Positions 7,296-12,842 are shown, counted from the stretch's first letter. The stretch is DNA of 14,224 nt from Planctomycetota bacterium (GCA_016935955.1 JAFGPY010000156.1:1-14224), one strand, 5' to 3'. Notes: generated by a model from the sequence alone, not told the origin. Program-made: numbers and translations.

Positions 7296-8063
7296 CTACT
7301 TGCCCGTTGCCGCAAACTGCCGCGACAAGGCCTCGGAAATCGCCGCGGCCGTGGCGGGCATCCGTTGCAGAATCTCCTGCTTGTGACTGCCCTTGAAGCG
7401 GAACATCGGCAGATAGAGACCAAGGGCCGCCACGACCTGCCTGCCGTCGCGAACGACGCAACCCACCCCCGTGATCTCCGTGTGCGGCACCTCAAGGCAA
7501 CCCTCGACCTGCCGCACATCAGCCAGTGCCACCACGAGGGACTGCCAGTCGCGGGCCTCGGGCCACTTCTCACCCGGAAGACCGTTCACGGTAACAAACG
7601 TCTCCAAATCGTGACGCGGCGCGTGGGCCAGCAGCAACCGCCCCGTCGCCGTCACGTAGGCGTTCGCGTCCATCGTCACCGACTCGTCGATCCGCAACTC
7701 TCCGCCGCCCTCAATGCGACAGAGCGTCAGTCGCGTGCCGTGGCTGAGCGTGACCAGGATGACCGTCTCGCCGACGTCCTGAGCCAGCCGCCCCATGATC
7801 GGTTCGGCCACCGAAACAAGGTCGCGGCGATACGGCCCCTTCCGCGTCAGGTAGTAGGCCATCGGCCCGAGGCGATAGCCCTTGCGCGGCGCGATCTGCT
7901 CGACGTAGTGCAACTCGCCGAGTTTCTTCAGAATGTGGGCGCAGGTGGCCTTGTTCAGCGACAGCTTCCCCGCGAGGTCGCCCAACGCGAAGCCGTGCTG
8001 CGGCCGGTCGGCCAGCAACTGGAGAATCAGAAACGCCTTGTCGAGAGCACCTTGTTGTTTCAT
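7296..8063 (-). CDS. IclR family transcriptional regulator
   Basis: The 255-residue product has the normal IclR length and order. A winged helix-turn-helix covers about residues 8-66 ('ALDKAFLILQLLADRP', then 'FALGDLAGKLSLNKATCAHILKKLGELHYVEQ' as helix-turn-helix, with 'GYRLG' closing the wing). The effector-binding domain covers about 80-250, with the family signatures 'ATGRLLLAH' (139-147) and 'GVGCVVRDGRQVVAALGLYLP' (199-219). IclR proteins are usually dimeric or tetrameric and respond to small organic acids, aromatic breakdown products or sugar acids. The ATG at 8063 is preceded by GGAG with 9 bases spacing; an upstream in-frame ATG at 8174 would add 37 residues translated from the promoter and is rejected. 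It is the first gene of the iron-sulfur operon and divergent from the DUF1961-like lipoprotein gene, so it probably controls its own operon and perhaps the divergent gene. The effector is unknown. Confidence 0.93.
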   Translation of the reverse strand: MKQQGALDKAFLILQLLADRPQHGFALGDLAGKLSLNKATCAHILKKLGELHYVEQIAPRKGYRLGPMAYYLTRKGPYRRDLVSVAEPIMGRLAQDVGETVILVTLSHGTRLTLCRIEGGGELRIDESVTMDANAYVTATGRLLLAHAPRHDLETFVTVNGLPGEKWPEARDWQSLVVALADVRQVEGCLEVPHTEITGVGCVVRDGRQVVAALGLYLPMFRFKGSHKQEILQRMPATAAAISEALSRQFAATGK

Positions 8064-8068
8064 TGCAC

Positions 8069-8081
8069 GAAACTCCGTTTC
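8069..8081. promoter_or_regulatory. Candidate operator: GAAAC-TCC-GTTTC palindrome between promoter and iclR start
   Basis: A 5+3+5 perfect palindrome sits in the predicted leader and overlaps the ribosome binding site of iclR. Its place just downstream of the predicted start of transcription suits a repressor site for autoregulation. Five-base arms can occur by chance, so this is an inference. Confidence 0.4.
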
Positions 8082-8092
8082 ACACAGAGTCA

Positions 8093-8120
8093 AGACTATC
8101 CTGAAATCCGGACCTGTCAA
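8093..8120 (-). promoter_or_regulatory. Sigma70-type promoter of the iclR/iron-sulfur operon
   Basis: On the - strand a perfect TTGACA (8120-8115) is followed after 16 bases by TAGTCT (8098-8093; T-A-x-x-x-T of TATAAT). Transcription would begin around 8086, about 20 bases before the iclR start codon. Confidence 0.6.
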
Positions 8121-8140
8121 AGCCAATAAACCGGAATTTC
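8103..8140. promoter_or_regulatory. Candidate operator: inverted half-sites GAAATCCGG and CCGGAATTTC flanking the -35 box
   Basis: GAAATCCGG (8103-8111) and CCGGAATTTC (8131-8140) are reverse complements apart from one extra T. They lie on either side of the TTGACA box, one in the spacer and one upstream of -35. This placement suits control of the iclR/iron-sulfur operon by a dimeric regulator such as the adjacent IclR protein. Confidence 0.45.
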
Positions 8141-8146
8141 GTCCCT

Positions 8147-8171
8147 GGAAACGTGGGCCGCGGAAATGTGG
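8147..8171. promoter_or_regulatory. Direct repeat GGAAAYGTGG x2 in the divergent control region
   Basis: GGAAACGTGG (8147-8156) and GGAAATGTGG (8162-8171) match in 9 of 10 positions and start 15 bases apart. They lie upstream of the predicted promoter of the DUF1961-like gene, in a position where a regulator could act on either divergent unit. Confidence 0.35.
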
Positions 8172-8201
8172 CAATTAGCCCCCACGTAGCGGGGTAGCCT
8201 G

Positions 8202-8210
8202 TGCTAGAAT
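8202..8210 (+). promoter_or_regulatory. Extended -10 promoter of the DUF1961-like lipoprotein gene
   Basis: TG-C-TAGAAT reads as an extended -10 element (TAGAAT is 5 of 6 to TATAAT). No good -35 box is seen 16-18 bases upstream, as is common for extended -10 promoters. The start codon is 43 bases downstream. Confidence 0.5.
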
Positions 8211-8253
8211 CCGCCGGAAGCAGGTTGTCCCCTTCTTCGGAAAAGGCGCTGCA

Positions 8254-9081
8254 ATGGACGTTGGATCCCGGTTCATGATCAGGACGTTCCTCGGCACGGC
8301 CGCCCTTGTTCTGCCGGCGATGGCCGTTGCGGGGTGCCTGCCGAGTTCGGCCACACAGGGGAGTCGTCACATGACACGTGCGTTGCAGTTGCCCGATCAG
8401 GAACTGAAACTGGAGACGGTCTTCGAGGACGACTTCTCAGGCGAGACGGGCCAGTGGCTGGCCGAGGGCGGCGCGACGGTACAGGTCCGCGACGGTCGCA
8501 TGGGGTTCGACGCCTGGAATGCCAAGCCGCAGGTCGAGACGGTCTGGTGTCGCCAAGCGGTCGAGGGCGATTGCGTGGTCGAGTACACGGTGCGCGTCGA
8601 CCCGGGCGAGGGCAACACCAACCTGAACTTCTTCCTCTACGCCACGAATCCGGACGGCTCGTCGGTGCTCGACACGACCGCCCAGCGCACGGGAGCGTAC
8701 GCCGAGTATCACAAGATCCCGAACTACATTGTCACGTACCTGAACTCGGACGACCGCGACAAGCAGGACGCCAACACCGAGGACCCGTCGAAGCTGCGCG
8801 TTCGCGTGCGCTTTCGCAAGGACCCGGGCTTCAACCTGCTGTGCGAAACGTGGCGCGAGCCGGCGATCGCCAAGGGTCGCGACTACCGGTTCACGATCGT
8901 CGTCCGCGACGATCGAACGCAACTCTACGTGGACGGCGAGGCGGTGTTCGATCACGTTGAAGCCGCTCCCCTGCTCCGCCGCGGGCACCACGGCTTTCGC
9001 ACCTGGGCGACGCGCGTCAGCGTGGACGAGTTCCGCATCAGCCGCATCGTGGCCGCGAGCGGGGATGGCGCAAAAAAATGA
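8254..9081 (+). CDS. Secreted lipoprotein with DUF1961/YesU-like concanavalin-A-type domain
   Basis: 275 residues. The N-terminus (1-28) is a lipoprotein signal: basic start, hydrophobic core 'TFLGTAALVLPAMAVAG', then lipobox V-A-G-Cys28. Residues about 55-270 resemble the DUF1961 family (Bacillus YesU): 'FEDDFSGETGQWLAEGGATVQVRDGRM' at the start, 'VETVWCRQAVEGDCVVEYTV' (the family's 'FWCPxxFPGDFVxEW' region), 'YHKIPNYIVTYLNS' and 'LRVRFRKDPGFNLLCE'. The C-terminal 'GHHGFRTWATRVSVDEFRI' is the last strand pair of a jelly-roll sandwich. YesU sits in a rhamnogalacturonan/pectin gene cluster and is thought to bind or process plant sugars; no catalytic residues can be assigned here. The likely location is the outer face of a membrane. 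It is divergent from the iclR operon. The start at 8254 is kept; ATG 8275 would give a shorter but still valid signal. Confidence 0.82.
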   Translation: MDVGSRFMIRTFLGTAALVLPAMAVAGCLPSSATQGSRHMTRALQLPDQELKLETVFEDDFSGETGQWLAEGGATVQVRDGRMGFDAWNAKPQVETVWCRQAVEGDCVVEYTVRVDPGEGNTNLNFFLYATNPDGSSVLDTTAQRTGAYAEYHKIPNYIVTYLNSDDRDKQDANTEDPSKLRVRVRFRKDPGFNLLCETWREPAIAKGRDYRFTIVVRDDRTQLYVDGEAVFDHVEAAPLLRRGHHGFRTWATRVSVDEFRISRIVAASGDGAKK

Positions 9082-9106
9082 GGGACGATGAACCCATCGT
9101 CCCTCA
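9072..9106 (-). terminator. Intrinsic terminator facing the purO-like/acetolactate decarboxylase operon, overlapping the stop codon of the opposite gene
   Basis: A perfect 12-bp stem, TGAGGGACGATG (9079-9090) with CATCGTCCCTCA (9095-9106), and a 4-base loop. On the - strand it is followed directly by seven Ts (9078-9072), the hallmark of an intrinsic terminator for leftward transcription. On the + strand there is no T-run. The first three bases of the stem are the TGA stop of the lipoprotein gene. Confidence 0.75.
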
Positions 9107-9453
9107 GCCGCCCGCCAACCTTCGGGCGCAAAGTATGGAAGCCCGCACCGGCCGCAGGGCGACCGGCGCAGGGTTGTTTGCGTCCCGGCCAATGCCGGAA
9201 CGACCCCGATAGCCACTCCCACCAGAGAACGCCCACCGAATGCCCATCGAAAGCAAGTATGCCGATGGGCGAGCGAAATGCAACTTCCGCGAGACAGGAA
9301 TCGCCGCGGCCGCCATAAGCGACGGCCACATCATGCGTTACACGCGAGTTGCCTCAGGCCGAGAATCCGCCGCAAGCCGGCGTCCCGCCGAAAACGAGAG
9401 CGAAAAAGATCGCCGTCCCAAGGAGGCCCCGTTGCCCTTGCTCTGAACGGCGG
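9107..9453. other. Gene-free stretch with one REP-like imperfect palindrome and one loose hairpin
   Basis: I see no convincing gene; the open frames here have low-quality composition and no ribosome sites or recognisable motifs. A REP-like palindrome lies at 9182-9201 (arms CCGGC and GCCGG around CAAT, with outer GT/AC pairing). An 8-bp hairpin has arms GCCCATCG (9242-9249) and CGATGGGC (9263-9270) with a 13-base loop. The stretch would form the long 3' untranslated part of the leftward operon before its terminator. Confidence 0.5.
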
Positions 9454-10233
9454 TCATTTCTCGATTCTCTCGACTTCGCCTGTGCGGTCGGTCGCCAGGT
9501 CGGCCTTGAGGAAGTCGCCGCCGCGCGGCAAGTCCACGTGCAGCGTAACCGTGTCGTCAATTGCAACCGCGGCCTGCGTGAAGCGGCAATCCAGCACGTG
9601 CCCGCCTATCGAACGGTCGTCGCTGATGAAATGGAAGTGGTAACCCGCGACGTTGAGGCCCTTCATGTAGTCCGGCAATCGCAGGACGACCAGCGTGCCG
9701 CTGACGTCCTGATGCTCGAACACCGGTTGCCGCGCGGCCACGTCGGCCAGACGCGGGTAGGGTTTGCTCTGCCGCGGCACACTGCGGACCTTCACGTAGT
9801 CGAACCTGCCCGTGATGCGAATGGCGTACATCAGGTTGGGCGACGGCAGGCACGCGTTGAGGAGGGTTTCGAGGTTGTCGATGTGGCTCACCGACTCGAA
9901 GACGAAGGTCTCGTCGGGATCGAAGAACGTCACGGCGGCAAAGGGAACGGTCGTCGAATCGTCCGCCGTGCGGACGCGGCCGTCGGCCGTGGCCTGGTAG
10001 ACCGTGCCGTCGAGGACGATCATCTCGCCGTCCAGGGCGTCGAACGTTCCCAGGCCGAAGTCGCCGCGGCTCTTCAACTCGCCGACCGTCACCAGCCCGT
10101 CGTAGCCGCCTTCCAGCAGCGCCGGCAGGGTGGAGACCTGGTACAGCGTCTCGCGGTCGGCCGGCGCGGCGCAACCGGTCAGCAGGCTCGCCGCGGCAAC
10201 GGCCAGAAGCAGTCTGCGTAGAAGAGGCCTCAT
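9454..10233 (-). CDS. budA: Alpha-acetolactate decarboxylase with lipoprotein signal peptide
   Basis: The 259-residue product matches acetolactate decarboxylases along its length and is close to their usual size (about 235-260). The enzyme converts 2-acetolactate to acetoin. Family landmarks are 'STLPALLEGGYDGLVTVGELKSRGDFGLGTFDALDGEM' (34-71), 'KPYPRLADVAARQP' (157-170), 'LPDYMKGLNVAGYHFHFISDDRSIGGHVLD' (186-215). His199, His201 and His212 are the expected zinc ligands, and Glu70, Arg150 and a C-terminal Glu (253 or 255) line up with the catalytic set known from the Bacillus enzyme. The N-terminus is a lipoprotein signal with lipobox L-T-G-Cys21, so the enzyme would be membrane-anchored outside the cytoplasm. 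Export is known for some Gram-positive versions but is metabolically odd. It is 22 bases downstream of the PurO-like gene, with GGGAGG upstream of its ATG as ribosome site. No acetolactate synthase is nearby. Confidence 0.93.
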   Translation of the reverse strand: MRPLLRRLLLAVAAASLLTGCAAPADRETLYQVSTLPALLEGGYDGLVTVGELKSRGDFGLGTFDALDGEMIVLDGTVYQATADGRVRTADDSTTVPFAAVTFFDPDETFVFESVSHIDNLETLLNACLPSPNLMYAIRITGRFDYVKVRSVPRQSKPYPRLADVAARQPVFEHQDVSGTLVVLRLPDYMKGLNVAGYHFHFISDDRSIGGHVLDCRFTQAAVAIDDTVTLHVDLPRGGDFLKADLATDRTGEVERIEK

Positions 10234-10255
10234 GGTCCGCCGCCCTCCCGATGGA

Positions 10256-10981
10256 CTACTTGTGCTTGTTGACGATCTCGATGGCCACCTTGCCGCTCGC
10301 GCGGTCGATGGTCTTGACGGCCAGCGAGATGCGGTTGTCGGCGTTCAGGGCGTCCCAGTAGAAACGCGTCGCCTCCTTGATGTCGTCGAAGAGCGGCACG
10401 GCATACGGCTCGCCGGCGAAGGACGGCAGCGGGTTGCCGTCGGTGGTGTAGGTGGTGACGCAATAGCCGATGCCGGGCGTGGCCCGCTCGTAGCAGTAGG
10501 TTTGCCGCAGGCAGAGCTTGGCCTCGGCCGGCGAGGCCTTCAGCACCGAGAGCGACACGGGATTGTCGGCGTCGCCCAGGTTGACCAGGCCGCTGATGCG
10601 CGGGGTGAAGTTGGGCTCGTCGGGCTCGTAGCGGGCCTGCGAGAGCGAGGTCTCGAAGCTCTTGCCGGCGGCCAGGCCGTCGCAGATCGTGTCGGTCTGG
10701 GCCCCGTTCGAGACGACGTGGCACTTGCCCGCGACGCGAATGGCGTTGTAGATGATCAGCGACGGGTCCTTGACCTTGCTTTCGTCGTAGGCCTGCGTAC
10801 GGACCGTGCCGCCCTCATTGACGAAGATGCGGTTGCGGCTGTTCTCGCTGCGGCCCATGATCCAGTAGACCTGGACGTACCGCTTGCCGTCGGGACTCGC
10901 GCCGATGATGATGCCGCGTCCCGGATACGGATTCCTTCGCAGGGCCTCGACGTTTGCCTTGATCGTCGCTTCGATGCTCAC
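10256..10981 (-). CDS. purO: PurO-type IMP cyclohydrolase family protein
   Basis: 241 residues, somewhat longer than archaeal PurO (about 200). PurO closes FAICAR to IMP, the last step of purine synthesis, in place of the PurH cyclohydrolase domain. Matching landmarks are 'PGRGIIIGASPDGKRYVQVYWIMGRSENSRNRIF' (20-53; the 'R.VGxTxEGKPFxAYRVSSRSFPNR' region of PurO), 'DPSLIIYNAIRV' (72-83), 'HVVSNGAQTDTI' (88-99) and 'YEPDEPNFTPRISG' (118-131). The start is GTG at 10981-10979, supported by a strong GGAGG 7 bases before it; no upstream ATG is better placed. It heads a two-gene operon with the acetolactate decarboxylase. Bacterial members of this family exist, but their activity is less well established than in archaea, so the symbol is by homology. 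No export signal is seen; the location is cytoplasmic. Confidence 0.85.
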   Translation of the reverse strand: MSIEATIKANVEALRRNPYPGRGIIIGASPDGKRYVQVYWIMGRSENSRNRIFVNEGGTVRTQAYDESKVKDPSLIIYNAIRVAGKCHVVSNGAQTDTICDGLAAGKSFETSLSQARYEPDEPNFTPRISGLVNLGDADNPVSLSVLKASPAEAKLCLRQTYCYERATPGIGYCVTTYTTDGNPLPSFAGEPYAVPLFDDIKEATRFYWDALNADNRISLAVKTIDRASGKVAIEIVNKHK

Positions 10982-11058
10982 GGTATGGCCTCCTCCAGCA
11001 GAGTTGCAGTTGCGACCGCACCGCCCGCAGACGACGGGACGACCGGCCGGGAAACCGA

Positions 11059-11087
11059 ATGCTATCGGCCCGCCGCCGCCGCGTCAA
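11059..11087 (-). promoter_or_regulatory. Sigma70-type promoter of the purO-like/acetolactate decarboxylase operon
   Basis: On the - strand TTGACG (11087-11082) and TAGCAT (11064-11059) are separated by exactly 17 bases. The predicted start of transcription is around 11052, giving a leader of about 70 bases before the GTG start codon at 10981. Confidence 0.55.
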
Positions 11088-11209
11088 CCGTTTCCTCCCC
11101 GGCTTTGCGTGCCGGCATTCTCGCTATTGCATACCGCAGTGCAGCGCGATAAGCTTGCCCACAAATAAGGCAGTCGCGCAACGACCTTTTCCCCTGAGAG
11201 AGCACGCCC

Positions 11210-11656
11210 ATGCACAAGTTCGCGTTCCTGTTGATCGTCGTCCTCGGCGGCGCGTACGGCTACATCTCGGCCGTCAAGAACGACAATCCCTACCCGATCA
11301 TGGCCGACGAGCAGATGTCCGCCGACCAGCGAGCCCTGATTGCCAAGGGCAAGGCCTGGCGACCGTCGCCCGTCTGGCTGCCGGCGTACCTGATGGCCAC
11401 GGTGCCGGACAAGATGGTCACCCCCAAGCCTCTGCCTGCGGCCCTCGGCGGCGCGGCGAACAGGGAACCGCTCCACGTGGTCGGCTACGGACTCAAGAGC
11501 GTCAACGACGGCGGCTACGACTGCTCGGCCATCGAGAGAAGCAAGTACCGCGGCGCCAGCACGGCCGTGGGGCTTTTCATGGGCCTGGCGGTCGCCATCG
11601 TGGTCGGCTTCGCCGCCGGGTGGGTGTCGCTGCGCCGGAAGCCGGACGAGCAGTGA
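11210..11656 (+). CDS. Small membrane protein with two transmembrane segments, unknown function
   Basis: 148 residues, not recognised. Residues about 4-20 ('FAFLLIVVLGGAYGYIS') form a first hydrophobic span or uncleaved signal anchor. Residues about 117-139 ('STAVGLFMGLAVAIVVGFAAGWVSL') form a second span followed by a short basic tail (LRRKPDEQ). Between them lies a polar loop of about 95 residues, rich in Pro and Ala, with one Cys (105) and 'YGLKSVNDGGYDCSAIERSKY' before the second span. By the positive-inside rule the basic C-terminal tail is probably cytoplasmic and the loop outside. GAGAG upstream of ATG 11210 is a modest ribosome site. A weak promoter-like pair (TTGCAT 11127-11132, GATAAG 11148-11153, 15-base spacing) lies upstream. 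The QueG-like gene follows 68 bases downstream. Base composition and codon use match the neighbours, so it is likely a real gene. Confidence 0.7.
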   Translation: MHKFAFLLIVVLGGAYGYISAVKNDNPYPIMADEQMSADQRALIAKGKAWRPSPVWLPAYLMATVPDKMVTPKPLPAALGGAANREPLHVVGYGLKSVNDGGYDCSAIERSKYRGASTAVGLFMGLAVAIVVGFAAGWVSLRRKPDEQ

Positions 11657-11724
11657 CACGCCGTCCCGGCGAACTACTCACCGCCGCTTGACTCGCGCCG
11701 TAGGATTCCGACGGACGGAAGAGC

Positions 11725-12579
11725 ATGAACACGATCGACCCGAGACCCATTCTCGATGCGCTTTACGACGCCGACACGGAGAAGTTCTTCGACGCGCCGG
11801 CCGACGTGCCGCTCTTCGACCGGCCGATGGTAGCCGTGGCCCGCGCGGACGATCCGTGGTTTGCGCGGATGAAGGAGGTCATCGGCGGCTTCTACTGGAC
11901 GCCGCAGGAGGCCCTGGCCAAGGCGGTTCCGGGGGTTGCGGCCCGCAGCGTGGTCTGCTGGTGTCTGCCGGTGGCCCGCGTGGCCCGCGAGGACAACCGC
12001 CGCGAGACCTCGATGCCGGCCCGGCAGTGGGCCTACGTGCGGACCTTCGGCGAGGAGTTCGTAACGCGGTTGCGGCACGGTATGGAGCAGCGGCTGCGCG
12101 AGATGGGCTATGCGGCCGTGGCCCCGGCAGTGATGCCCGAGAATCAGTTCGTCCTGAGTCCGACCGTGGGATTGTCGTCGCAATGGTCGGAGCGGCACAT
12201 GGCCTTCGTGGCCGGCCTGGGTACGTTCGGTCTGTCGGGCGGCCTGATCACGCGGCGCGGTATCGCTCACCGGCTGGGCAGCGTGGTGACCGACGCGCTG
12301 ATGACGCCGACCCCGCGGCCGTATGGTGACGATCCGTTCGCCTGGTGCCTGCGCAAGGGCGACTCGCAGTGCGGCGCGTGCATCCGCAGGTGCCCGGCGG
12401 GATCGATCGGCCGCACGACCGCCGAACGCGACAAGGAAGCTTGCCGCTTGCATGCCTACAGTCACATCAAGAAGCTCGGCCTGGAGAAATTCGGTTGGGA
12501 AGGCACGTACGGTTGCGGCCTGTGCCAGACGGCCGTGCCCTGCGAGGACCGCAACCCGACCGAGCGGCGAAGCGACTGA
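11725..12579 (+). CDS. QueG-like 4Fe-4S protein (284 aa), fourth paralogue
   Basis: A 284-residue protein with the same core as the three operon paralogues on the other strand but closer to QueG in its cysteine pattern. 'HMAFVAGLGTFGLSGGLITRRG' (158-179) corresponds to the family's AGLGxxG segment, followed by 'RLGSVVTDALMTPTPRP' (183-199). Then come Cys208 and Cys216-x2-Cys219-x3-Cys223-Pro ('QCGACIRRCPAGSIG'), Cys240 and a final 'GCGLCQTAVPCEDRNP' with Cys264, 267 and 273, resembling QueG's 'YGCDxCQxVCPWN'. QueG reduces epoxyqueuosine in tRNA with cobalamin and two [4Fe-4S] clusters. However, the N-terminal half here (1-155) does not look like standard QueG, and one cysteine of CxxCxxCxxxCP is displaced. 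I therefore call a QueG-like ferredoxin-domain oxidoreductase rather than QueG itself. It is cytosolic and has GGAAGAG before the ATG. It lies 68 bases after the small membrane protein, possibly co-transcribed. Confidence 0.8.
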   Translation: MNTIDPRPILDALYDADTEKFFDAPADVPLFDRPMVAVARADDPWFARMKEVIGGFYWTPQEALAKAVPGVAARSVVCWCLPVARVAREDNRRETSMPARQWAYVRTFGEEFVTRLRHGMEQRLREMGYAAVAPAVMPENQFVLSPTVGLSSQWSERHMAFVAGLGTFGLSGGLITRRGIAHRLGSVVTDALMTPTPRPYGDDPFAWCLRKGDSQCGACIRRCPAGSIGRTTAERDKEACRLHAYSHIKKLGLEKFGWEGTYGCGLCQTAVPCEDRNPTERRSD

Positions 12580-12636
12580 CCGCCCGAGGCGCCCCCCCTA
12601 AGCGGTGTTACATGAATCTCATGGGGTGTCCGTGAT

Positions 12637-12713
12637 GGGTGCCATGCCTGCCCCTGCAGGCATGCCGAATGGCTCTCCACTTCACGCATGGCTGCGGGGC
12701 AGCCATGGCACCC
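12637..12713. repeat. Composite hairpin repeat, unit 3 (compact 77-bp copy with perfect inverted ends)
   Basis: The ends GGGTGCCATG (12637-12646) and CATGGCACCC (12704-12713) are exact reverse complements. There are two hairpins: arms CATGCCTGC (12643-12651) and GCAGGCATG (12656-12664) with loop CCCT, and arms CATGGCTGC (12687-12695) and GCAGCCATG (12699-12707) with loop GGG. The first 20 bases and the stretch 12681-12714 (34 bases) are identical to parts of unit 2 in the same orientation. This looks like the basic form of the element. The rest of 12580-12842 holds only the promoter listed separately. Confidence 0.87.
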
Positions 12714-12763
12714 AACGGAAGAATACTTGTCTGACACCGCTCGGCCCGTGCAGCGCGAAACGG

Positions 12764-12792
12764 TTGACCCCCTGCCGCCAAGCTGATACAAC
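12764..12792 (+). promoter_or_regulatory. Sigma70-type promoter of the right-edge gene
   Basis: TTGACC (12764-12769) and TACAAC (12787-12792) are separated by exactly 17 bases. Transcription would begin about 12799, some 44 bases before the ATG at 12843. It begins 51 bases beyond the end of hairpin unit 3. Confidence 0.5.
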
Positions 12793-12842
12793 AGCCGCTT
12801 ACAGATGTGCGGAATCGGCCGCATGCTGTGCAGGACCATGCC

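Noticed and set aside
8064..8253. Cobalamin riboswitch upstream of the iron-sulfur operon
   Set aside because: The predicted leader is only about 20 bases and no B12-box-like sequence is seen, so regulation by a B12 riboswitch is not supported here.
9240..9446. Possible small proteins (68-76 codons) in the 9107-9453 gap on either strand
   Set aside because: No ribosome sites, no similarity, composition unlike neighbours' proteins; the stretch contains palindromes and looks like a 3' untranslated region.
10130..11152. A 340-codon + strand open frame spanning the decarboxylase and PurO-like genes
   Set aside because: It overlaps two well-identified - strand enzymes and has shadow-type composition.
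3030..12579. Calling any of the four iron-sulfur proteins queG or rdhA outright
   Set aside because: Core motifs match the superfamily, but cysteine patterns, missing Tat signal and multi-copy operon context do not fit either named enzyme.
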